Source: Anaerolineales bacterium
Lineage (GTDB): Bacteria > Chloroflexota > Anaerolineae > Anaerolineales > JABWBV01
Assembly: GCA_027019845.1 (NCBI GenBank)
Contig: JALUWE010000121.1
Coordinates: forward strand, 1-15,565
Reading direction: 5' to 3'
Length of the DNA: 15,565 nucleotides
Part shown: positions 7,149 to 12,725 of the stretch, piece after piece
Position numbering within the stretch: the stretch's first letter is position 1
Layout of the letters: each line of letters starts with the position of its first letter
The notes under the pieces: model-generated
The model's database searches: none
What the model was told of the DNA's origin: nothing
What the model saw: only the letters and a program-made list of their open reading frames with translations
Made by a program: the position numbers and the translations under genes

Positions 7149-8187
7149 CCGCGTCTTTTCCCGGGAGCCGCCGGAAGGTCAGCACCCCTTGGGAGACATC
7201 ATCGCCAACTCTCCATTCCACACCGCGCTCCTGCGCCTGTTGGCGCGCCTCTTCACCCACCCATGCTTTTCCTACTACAACACCCACCGCCTGCATCTGC
7301 GCCTTGCGTAGTGTCTCCGCCCGTCGGGCAGCGCGTCGCACGTCTTTGCCGTTTACTTTTATCGAGGCCTCGACGACCAGGTATTGATCGCCTTTCCACC
7401 AAATCAAATCGGCCAGAAAGGGGTTTTCGTCATCGGCCAATGCATCCAGAGCGACGTGAGGCAGAAGTTTCTCTACCAGATGTTGCTGAACGTGGTGCTG
7501 ATCGGTTGCCCCTCCCTGGCCGCCGGCGAAAAGAGCCGGCGCGCGTTTCAAGAGCAGTCGTTCGTACCGTTCTCCCTCACGCCGTCCAGCTTCGCCGCGC
7601 TGCCAGCCCACTAATTCTCTTACCTCGAACGAAAGGTCTTTCAGTTGCAATGTCGTGCTGTGCTGCGCTTCGACCAGGGCTTGTACCGTGGTCTCGAGCC
7701 GCTCCACTCGCGCTTCGGTGCGCTGCTGTGCTTCGACCAGTTGCTCCAGCCGCGCTTCGGTGCGCTGCTGTGCTTCGGCCAGTTGCTCCACTCGCGCTTC
7801 GGTGCGCTGTTGTGCTTCGGCCAGTTGCTCCACTCGCGCTTCGGTGCGCTGTTGTGCTTCGGCCAGTTGCTCCAGCCGCACTTCGGTGCGCTGCTGTGCT
7901 TCGGCCAGTTGCTCCAGCCGCGCTTCGGTGCGCTGCTGTGCTTCGGCCAGTTGCTCCAGCCGCGCTTCGGTGCGCTGCTGTGCTTCGGCCAGTTGCTCCA
8001 GCCGCACTTCGGTGCGCTGCTGTGCTTCGGCCAGGGCCCGTACGGTATCGCTGAGTTGCTCGAAATCCTGGCGTCGTACAGCCAGCTGGCTGCGCATGTT
8101 GTCCTCCACCGCTTCCACCAGTTCCAACATGGGCAGCTGCCACTCTTTAGGCAGTTGTTGCACGATTCGCGCGTAACTCATACACAC
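7141..8187 (-). CDS. coiled-coil repeat protein with PD-(D/E)XK-nuclease-like C-terminal domain
   Basis: 348 residues. Residues 1-50 are a short helical head. Residues 52-163 are eight tandem 14-residue repeats of the form LAEAQQRTEARLEQ, two heptads each, predicting a long uninterrupted coiled coil. The C-terminal 150 residues contain ADLIWW (D260) and YLVVEASIKVNGKDV (E273, S275, K277), followed by AARRAETLRKA and QAVGVVVGKAW. This layout resembles the PD-(D/E)XK-like families (DUF3782 type) common in cyanobacteria and Chloroflexi, but the E-X-K lysine is replaced by serine, so activity is uncertain. No link to sugar chemistry is visible. Its stop overlaps the dehydratase start, so it is co-transcribed. 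A second ATG two codons in (8181) is an equally good start; neither has a clear ribosome-binding site. Confidence 0.8.
   Translation of the reverse strand: MCMSYARIVQQLPKEWQLPMLELVEAVEDNMRSQLAVRRQDFEQLSDTVRALAEAQQRTEVRLEQLAEAQQRTEARLEQLAEAQQRTEARLEQLAEAQQRTEVRLEQLAEAQQRTEARVEQLAEAQQRTEARVEQLAEAQQRTEARLEQLVEAQQRTEARVERLETTVQALVEAQHSTTLQLKDLSFEVRELVGWQRGEAGRREGERYERLLLKRAPALFAGGQGGATDQHHVQQHLVEKLLPHVALDALADDENPFLADLIWWKGDQYLVVEASIKVNGKDVRRAARRAETLRKAQMQAVGVVVGKAWVGEEARQQAQERGVEWRVGDDVSQGVLTFRRLPGKDAGE
7699..8034. repeat. 42-bp in-frame tandem repeat, eight units
   Basis: Eight 42-bp units encode the 14-residue coiled-coil repeats of the surrounding gene on the minus strand. Units differ at only a few positions (for example CGCGCTTCG versus CGCACTTCG on the plus strand, and TCC versus TCC/ACT in the linker codon), so copy number probably varies between strains by slippage or recombination. 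Confidence 0.95.
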
Positions 8188-8389
8188 ATTTTACCGCAAA
8201 ATTCTTGGATTTGTTCAGGAGTAGGGTAACGAATTCGGGTTTCCCCTGCTCGCCAGCGGTGATTTCCATTCACCAGCTCGGATTTCGAACCCGTGGAAAA
8301 CGGGTTGCAACGCTGCTCGTAGTGTGCAACACACTTCCTGTCTCCAGCCGGTGGTTGCCAACCGCCAGCGGCTCTCCAAATGTCGGGGA
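8188..8389. other. 202-bp spacer with three hairpin-forming sequences
   Basis: No gene seen. It holds AACCCGT/ACGGGTT (7-bp stem, 5-base loop, 8288-8306) and AGTGTG/CACACT (6-bp stem, 3-base loop, 8321-8335). An imperfect stem of about 11 bp spans 8346-8373. All lie downstream of the phosphoglycosyl transferase stop on the minus strand, but none is followed by a run of T on that strand. They could act as a Rho-independent-like pause or an mRNA 3' end; this is uncertain. Confidence 0.45.
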
Positions 8390-10117
8390 TTAGAGAGATG
8401 GCGAAGATCGCTTCATCTCTTTGCGGGGTTCCATTCGCAGCGGGGGGTGCTTCCTACAGCGACCATTATTGTCCAGGGCAGCTTTGATTTGGGCGATTTT
8501 TGTCAAACTTTCTTGATAATTTCCCGAATGGAGCAAGGATTCCAGTTCTTCCATCCAGGCATGTGCTTTTTGAGGCTGGATGGATTCAGGAAGGTCGGCG
8601 AAATGCTGGCGGGCACCTGCTTGTGCGACTTCCAGGCTGCCGCTTTGAAAATGGGCGCGCATCACCTGTATGATGTTAGGGATCATCACCAGCCGGGCAG
8701 GGGTCTGGTTACAAAGGTCGAGGACGCGTTTTTGCTCCTGAGGCTGAATGTTCGAGATGGCGAACAGCAGCAGCCCAACATCATAACGGGCGACCAGTTC
8801 CGGAATGCTCTGGGTAGTGCCCAGCACCTTTTTCCCCTCGATGCGCATCCCTTGCTTGCGCGGATCATCGTCTACCATGCCCACGATAGAGAACGCCTGC
8901 GCCAGGTTGCCTTTGCGGACCAGCCAGGTAGCAAATTGGCTCAATTCTCCGGCCCCGACGATTAGCACGCGTTCGCCGATTCCACTTCCGCCGCCGCGTA
9001 ACTCGAGCCAGCGGGAGGCGATGCCGGTCAGGATACGCTCCCGGTAACGCACGGCGACAAAACCCAGGTAGGCCACCAGCCCGCCGATTACGAACAACCC
9101 CAACGGCACCATGGGTTTGGTGATCAGCAAACGATTGAGCAGCAGCAACGCGCCCCCGGCCAGAGCGGTTGGCAGCAACAACTCCAGCGCGTCCGAGAGG
9201 CGGGCTTTCTCCCACATGATGCGGTTCAACCCCATGATGGCGTTCGACAGGCTGAAGGTCACGGCCATACCAAAGGCGATGAGCGGGGCCCATGTCCAAC
9301 CGATGTGCAAAGGGGTGATGCTGCGCCAGATCACCCCTACCGCGGTTACACTGCCCAACGCGACCACGAAATCGAGCACAAACCAGCGAAAATCCCGCCC
9401 CATGAACGTGGCAAATGGCCCCCAATACAAACGCGTCTCCGGTACGGGTTGCCGCCGCGCGTGTGGAATCAGCACAACCAGCGTCCAAAAAATCACATCC
9501 AAATCCGTGAACAGATTGCGGTTGCGCACGTAGAGCAGATCGAGGCGCAGTTTGCTGGGCACGATGCTGCGCAGATAGTCGTCCATCACATTGCCGGTTT
9601 GCAGCAGAGATTCTTCGTCGCGGTACACAATCGAAGCCGGGCTGGTGATGCCTGGACGCACCGAAAGCAGCTCGCGCGCGGTTCCTGGGGACCAGGCAGC
9701 CGCGATCTCGGGGTCTTCAGGCCGCGGGCCGACCAGGCTCATCTCACCTTTGAGCACGTTCCACAGTTGGGGCAGCTCGTTCAGCTTGGTGGCGCGCAGC
9801 CAACGGCCAACGGGCGTGATGCGGGCATCGCCCTGCGCCGTGATCTTGGGTCCCCGGTAGCTTTCCGGGCACTCGAACATGGTGCGGAATTTGAGAATCT
9901 GGAACGGGCGGCCATCCTTACCCACCCGCGTGCCGCGAAAGAAGACCGGGCCTGGGGAATCGCGTTTGATCAGGTAAGCGATGAAGAGGAAGAACGGCGC
10001 GAGAGCCAGCAATCCCACCGCGGCGGCAACGATGTCCAACCCGCGGCGGGCGATGGCGTCCAGATTTTCTAATAGCCCTACAGGGCGAAGATACGTGACG
10101 TTCGGATGCGTTTCCAT
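8390..10117 (-). CDS. phosphoglycosyl transferase with a C-terminal CapD/PglF-type membrane and Rossmann region
   Basis: 575 residues. Residues 20-215 are a bacterial sugar transferase domain (PF02397). It has a membrane segment at 27-50 containing a proline, PGPVFFRGTRVGKDGRPF at 55-72, KFRTM at 76-80, and a catalytic block at 97-133 including KLNELPQLWNVLKGEMSLVG and PRPE, then RPGITSP. These enzymes move a phospho-sugar from an NDP-sugar to undecaprenyl phosphate, starting each repeat unit. Residues 243-356 hold about four further membrane helices. Residues 383-490 hold a Rossmann-like domain (RVLIVGAGELSQF, GMVDDDPRKQGMRIEGKKVLGTT) as in the N-terminal halves of CapD/PglF and WbaP-type proteins. 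Here that half follows the catalytic domain instead of preceding it, and no dehydratase domain is attached. The usual catalytic Asp-Glu dyad reads Asn113-Glu114. The last 60 residues are charged. The ATG at 10117 has only a weak ribosome-binding site. Confidence 0.9.
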   Translation of the reverse strand: METHPNVTYLRPVGLLENLDAIARRGLDIVAAAVGLLALAPFFLFIAYLIKRDSPGPVFFRGTRVGKDGRPFQILKFRTMFECPESYRGPKITAQGDARITPVGRWLRATKLNELPQLWNVLKGEMSLVGPRPEDPEIAAAWSPGTARELLSVRPGITSPASIVYRDEESLLQTGNVMDDYLRSIVPSKLRLDLLYVRNRNLFTDLDVIFWTLVVLIPHARRQPVPETRLYWGPFATFMGRDFRWFVLDFVVALGSVTAVGVIWRSITPLHIGWTWAPLIAFGMAVTFSLSNAIMGLNRIMWEKARLSDALELLLPTALAGGALLLLNRLLITKPMVPLGLFVIGGLVAYLGFVAVRYRERILTGIASRWLELRGGGSGIGERVLIVGAGELSQFATWLVRKGNLAQAFSIVGMVDDDPRKQGMRIEGKKVLGTTQSIPELVARYDVGLLLFAISNIQPQEQKRVLDLCNQTPARLVMIPNIIQVMRAHFQSGSLEVAQAGARQHFADLPESIQPQKAHAWMEELESLLHSGNYQESLTKIAQIKAALDNNGRCRKHPPLRMEPRKEMKRSSPSL

Positions 10118-10189
10118 ATCGTCTCACTCGTCGGAGTTGTTTTGTGTGCTGGCCTTCTCTTACCCCTCCACCCCTCCCCCTTCTCCACT

Positions 10190-10238
10190 ACTGCACACTG
10201 CACACTGAATACTGTACACTGAACACTGAACACTGTAC
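10190..10238. repeat. heptamer tandem repeat (ACTGNAY family), copy 2
   Basis: Seven 7-bp units on the plus strand: ACTGCAC twice, ACTGAAT, ACTGTAC, ACTGAAC twice, ACTGTAC. It lies 8 bp beyond the stop of the methyltransferase, in the 129-bp spacer before the phosphoglycosyl transferase. It has the same orientation as the array at 2262 but more variation at the fifth base. Confidence 0.95.
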
Positions 10239-10246
10239 AACTGCCC

Positions 10247-10942
10247 CTACCTACGGCGAATAGTCACCAGATAGTGCGTGTTGAACAGCTTCGCTTTCTC
10301 CAAAACCATTGCCAGCGTCCATGAGAGGGGGAGGATGCGCCGGGCCAGCGGGGGCGCCAGCGTGATGCGCCGGAAGCGGTAGCGGCAACCGGGAAACAGT
10401 TGCCTGATCTCTGCCGGGCGGATGCCGCGGGTTTGGGGATTGGTGGGGTTGAGCCAGAAGTCGTACCACAGGATCAGCCCCCGGGGGCGCAGCACCCGCA
10501 ACATCTCGCGTGCCAGGTTCGTCTTCACCGCGGGGTCCAAAATCGAGGAGAACGCGGTGTATTGCAAAACCAGATCGAAGCTGCCTGGGGAGTAGGGCAG
10601 GGATTGGCCGTCCGCGCAAGCCAGGGGGAGGTGCGGCAGACGCAGCCGGGCAGTGTGTAGCCGGTTGGGGAGCAAATCTACGCCGTGCAGGGCCGCGGGG
10701 GAGGCGCCATAGCTCAGATACTCGAGCAGCACACCCCCGCTGCCGCAGCCGACTTCCAGAATGCGTTTACCGCTCAGGGGATGGAAACCGGCCTGCCGCA
10801 GCGCGGCCAACACACTCCGGCCGCGCTGTTGGATGGCGAACAGGTGGGCGCGGTCGAACAGGCTGTAACGGTCGTGGTTTGCCAGGCGGCGGGCGCGGGC
10901 CGCGTATTCCCGGCGCAGCCGCGCCAGATCGTCGTCAGGCAT
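10247..10942 (-). CDS. class I SAM-dependent methyltransferase
   Basis: 231 residues from the ATG at 10942. SAM-binding motif I is KRILEVGCGSGGVLLEYL at about 59-76. The acidic end of the second strand is in HGVDLLPNRL at about 86-95. Motifs II/III are CADGQSLPYSPGSFDLVLQY, near 108-127, and LRVLRPRGLILWYDFW. This is a Methyltransf_11-like fold. In a glycan locus it probably methylates a sugar hydroxyl or amine, but the substrate is not visible. The open frame extends upstream to another ATG at 11029, but that part lies inside the GT2 gene and does not look like the family. The ATG at 10942 overlaps the GT2 stop by 8 bp and puts the first helix at the usual distance from motif I. Coupled translation with the GT2 gene is likely. 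Confidence 0.87.
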   Translation of the reverse strand: MPDDDLARLRREYAARARRLANHDRYSLFDRAHLFAIQQRGRSVLAALRQAGFHPLSGKRILEVGCGSGGVLLEYLSYGASPAALHGVDLLPNRLHTARLRLPHLPLACADGQSLPYSPGSFDLVLQYTAFSSILDPAVKTNLAREMLRVLRPRGLILWYDFWLNPTNPQTRGIRPAEIRQLFPGCRYRFRRITLAPPLARRILPLSWTLAMVLEKAKLFNTHYLVTIRRR

Positions 10943-12092
10943 CGGCGGGCTGAAATTCGGGCGTCTTGCCGGTTTTGTCCCCCCAGCGATGGGCAAAACG
11001 GACCAAACCCGCCAGGAAACCCAGGCCATAGGCGAGGTGCAAAACCGCGAACACGGAGGGCAGTACAGGCAGGTAGCGCCAGCCGCGGCTCGCCGCGGTG
11101 CGCAGCGAGGCGATCAGGTTGGCGAGCAAATACAGAGCGGGGAGGACAGGAAGCAGGAATTGGGAATTGGGAATTCGGACGAGGAGAGGAGAGAGTAATA
11201 ACGCGGCGACGAACAGAGGCGGAACGAATTGCCGCGGGCGCATCTGGCGGGGGTGTTTTTGCAACACACGCACTTTCCAAAAGCCGTACTGAAAGTATTG
11301 TGACCACAGCTTGCCCAGCGAGGCGCGGCTGTAATAGCGGGCGCGCACGTCCGGGAAGAGCCACAGCCGCCCGCCCAGTTTGCGGATGCGGTAGTTGTAC
11401 TCGTCGTCCTGGTTGCGCACCAGCTCTTCGTCGAACAACCCGGCCGCGCGCACGGTCTCCCGCGTGTAGGCGGGGAACGCGATGGTATCCACCTGCATGG
11501 CGCGGCCCTGCACGGTGCGAAATGCCGCGCCGCCCACCCCGAATTTGGAACTCATGCCCACCGCGATGGCGCGTGCCAGAAACGTCTCTCCCACGGTTTC
11601 AATCGGGCCGCCCACCCCGTCCACGCCCCGTTCTTGCAAGTGTTGCACACAACGTGAGACGTAATCCGCGGCGATCTCGCAGTGCCCATCCACGCGCACG
11701 ACGATCTCCCCGCGCGCCCTGCGCAAAGCCAGATTGAGCGCGGCGGGCACGATGCGGGCCGGGTTGTCGATCAGTGCGATGCGCGGCGTGCGCGGTGCGT
11801 TGTGTGCGCCTTGCGGGTTGGCAGGCTGAGCGTCGAACGGTTCCGCAAGCCTTCCCGAATTCTTCCAGGCAACCCCCGGCAGGATGCGCGCGATGATCTC
11901 GCGCGTGCCATCTCCGGACATGCCGTCCACGATCAGAATTTCCAGGCGGTCGGCGGGGTAGTCCTGGGCCAGCACCGCGCGCAGGGTGCGCTCAATGTAG
12001 CGCGCCTCATTACGGATGGGGAGGATGAGGGAGACGAGCGGTGGCAAGTTGTAATGGTGGATTGGGGATAGGGATAGGGATAGGGATTGCAT
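10935..12092 (-). CDS. family 2 glycosyltransferase, ExoA-like
   Basis: 385 residues. The GT-A core has VSLILPIRNEARYIERTL at 20-37, EILIVDGMSGDGT at 51-63, the DXD-equivalent RVDGHCEI (D135) at 133-140, and QDDEYNYRI at 228-236 as the catalytic acidic pair. C-terminal membrane helices lie at about 290-305, 312-330 and 340-362. The layout matches succinoglycan ExoA-type enzymes, which add a sugar to a lipid-linked oligosaccharide at the inner membrane. Two parts look repeat-derived. Residues 1-17 (SLSLSLSP from a 6-bp array) precede the normal start of the fold. Residues 75-103 are a hydrophilic stretch inserted between ILPGV and RIALIDNPARIVPAAL, where relatives are continuous. The ATG at 12092 is the only start found, lacks a Shine-Dalgarno sequence and lies inside an intergenic repeat. 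The stop overlaps the methyltransferase start. Confidence 0.9.
   Translation of the reverse strand: MQSLSLSLSPIHHYNLPPLVSLILPIRNEARYIERTLRAVLAQDYPADRLEILIVDGMSGDGTREIIARILPGVAWKNSGRLAEPFDAQPANPQGAHNAPRTPRIALIDNPARIVPAALNLALRRARGEIVVRVDGHCEIAADYVSRCVQHLQERGVDGVGGPIETVGETFLARAIAVGMSSKFGVGGAAFRTVQGRAMQVDTIAFPAYTRETVRAAGLFDEELVRNQDDEYNYRIRKLGGRLWLFPDVRARYYSRASLGKLWSQYFQYGFWKVRVLQKHPRQMRPRQFVPPLFVAALLLSPLLVRIPNSQFLLPVLPALYLLANLIASLRTAASRGWRYLPVLPSVFAVLHLAYGLGFLAGLVRFAHRWGDKTGKTPEFQPADA
11156..11176. repeat. 7-bp tandem repeat inside the GT2 gene
   Basis: Three 7-bp units GGAATTG, GGAATTG, GGAATTC on the plus strand, 21 bp in total, so the reading frame is kept. They encode the polar IPNSQF patch between two hydrophobic stretches of a C-terminal membrane helix. 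Confidence 0.8.
12065..12088. repeat. 6-bp tandem repeat at the 5' end of the GT2 gene
   Basis: Four GGGATA units on the plus strand (the last one GGGATT), read on the minus strand as the Ser-Leu repeats at residues 2-9 of the glycosyltransferase. Confidence 0.9.
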
Positions 12093-12131
12093 CCTGAGCG
12101 GAGGGCGGCGTAGCCGCTCGTAGTCGAAGGA
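12092..12131. repeat. dispersed palindromic repeat, copy A
   Basis: Begins TCCTGAGCGGAG and ends GTAGTCGAAGGA on the plus strand, with GGCGGCGTAGCCGCTC between. The ends are a loose inverted pair. The same ends recur at 12371-12416 with a different middle. It overlaps the start codon of the GT2 gene. Confidence 0.75.
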
Positions 12132-12140
12132 TGGGGGTAT

Positions 12141-12187
12141 TGGGTAATTGGGTAATTGGGTAATTGGGTAATTGGGTAATTGGTAAT
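12141..12187. repeat. 8-bp tandem repeat, five perfect units
   Basis: Five perfect TGGGTAAT units at 12141-12180, with a degenerate unit before and a 7-base TGGTAAT after. It lies about 50 bp upstream of the GT2 start codon on the minus strand. Confidence 0.95.
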
Positions 12188-12230
12188 TATTGCATCCTGG
12201 GTAGAGAGCGGACAGCGTTCGTGTGACAGT

Positions 12231-12365
12231 ACTTACGCAGTTGAGACCTCACAGGTCTACTACCACACGATGCAGGAAGATTTTACTCAAAATCGATTGC
12301 ATCCGGGCGTCTCCATGCGCTTTGAGACCTGTGAGGTCTGGGTGCGACTTTTCAAGTGCGTAAGT
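12231..12365. mobile_element. MITE-like element, about 135 bp, with inverted ends and paired inner palindromes
   Basis: The ends are a perfect 9-bp inverted pair, ACTTACGCA at 12231-12239 and TGCGTAAGT at 12357-12365. Inside, AGACCTCACAGGTCT (12244-12258) and its exact reverse complement AGACCTGTGAGGTCT (12325-12339) form a second inverted pair, and each is itself nearly palindromic. No coding capacity is seen. The architecture is that of a small non-autonomous element. No clear target-site duplication is visible. Confidence 0.65.
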
Positions 12366-12370
12366 CCTAA

Positions 12371-12416
12371 TCCTGAGCGGAGAGCGGACAGCGTTCGTAT
12401 GAACGTAGTCGAAGGA
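12371..12416. repeat. dispersed palindromic repeat, copy B
   Basis: Starts TCCTGAGCGGAG and ends GTAGTCGAAGGA like the copy at 12092, with GCGTTCGTATGAACG in the middle. A partial third copy (AGAGCGGACAGCGTTCGT) is at 12204-12221. It immediately follows the MITE-like element. Confidence 0.75.
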
Positions 12417-12464
12417 GGGGAACGGGGGATAAGTGACAGCTTACGCACTTCATGCCAGTTGCTT

Positions 12465-12544
12465 ATGTCATTCTGAGCGATAGCGAAGAATCTCAATGAT
12501 GGTGAGGGAGATTCTTCGGTCGCTGTGCGCCCTCAGAATGACAT
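12465..12544. repeat. 80-bp hairpin-forming intergenic repeat
   Basis: The left arm (12465-12494) starts ATGTCATTCTGAGCG and ends CGAAGAATCTC. The right arm (12508-12544) is its imperfect reverse complement, starting GAGATTCTTCGG and ending CTCAGAATGACAT. The arms close on a loop of about 13 bases. Fragments of the same sequence follow at 12561-12592 and 12604-12616. It is REP-like or MITE-like and non-coding. Confidence 0.8.
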
Positions 12545-12560
12545 GATAGGCTACGTTCCA

Positions 12561-12680
12561 GAGATTCTTCGGGCACTTCCTCAGAGAATGACAGGGTGTG
12601 TGCGTCATTCTGAGGGCGCTTACGCAGGTGCTCGTAATGGCACAAAACCCGTACTTGATTTCATCAACTGCGTAAGTCCT
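12561..12680. repeat. fragments of the hairpin repeat and of the ACTTACGCA ends
   Basis: GAGATTCTTCGG to GAGAATGAC (12561-12592) and GTCATTCTGAGGG (12604-12616) are partial copies of the 80-bp hairpin. CTTACGCA at 12619-12626 and TGCGTAAGTCCT at 12669-12680 repeat the ends of the MITE-like element. Another CTTACGCA is at 12440-12447. This suggests nested or decayed insertions. Together with the entries above, this accounts for most of the 633-bp gene-free stretch 12093-12725. Confidence 0.6.
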
Positions 12681-12725
12681 AGTGAGGGGTGGGATACTCA
12701 GTGTGGCGGGTACATCTTTCCCCCC

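Noticed and set aside
7699..8034. Regular repeats suggesting a CRISPR array
   Set aside because: The 42-bp units are directly contiguous, with no unique spacers, and encode in-frame heptads.
6675..8054. 459-residue plus-strand open frame with repeats of LRCAAVLRPVAP
   Set aside because: It is the reverse of the coiled-coil gene and the dehydratase. Its repetitiveness comes from the 42-bp units, and it has no family resemblance.
10943..11029. Methyltransferase starting at the upstream ATG (11029)
   Set aside because: That start is well inside the GT2 gene in another frame, and the extra 29 residues do not resemble the family.
10685..11737. 350-residue plus-strand open frame
   Set aside because: It is antisense to the GT2 and methyltransferase genes, whose motifs are unambiguous. 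Its composition is Arg/Pro-rich, as expected for a GC-rich antisense frame.
12180..12476. 98-residue plus-strand open frame and other small frames in the spacer
   Set aside because: They consist entirely of repeat and inverted-repeat DNA, with no ribosome-binding site or recognisable protein.
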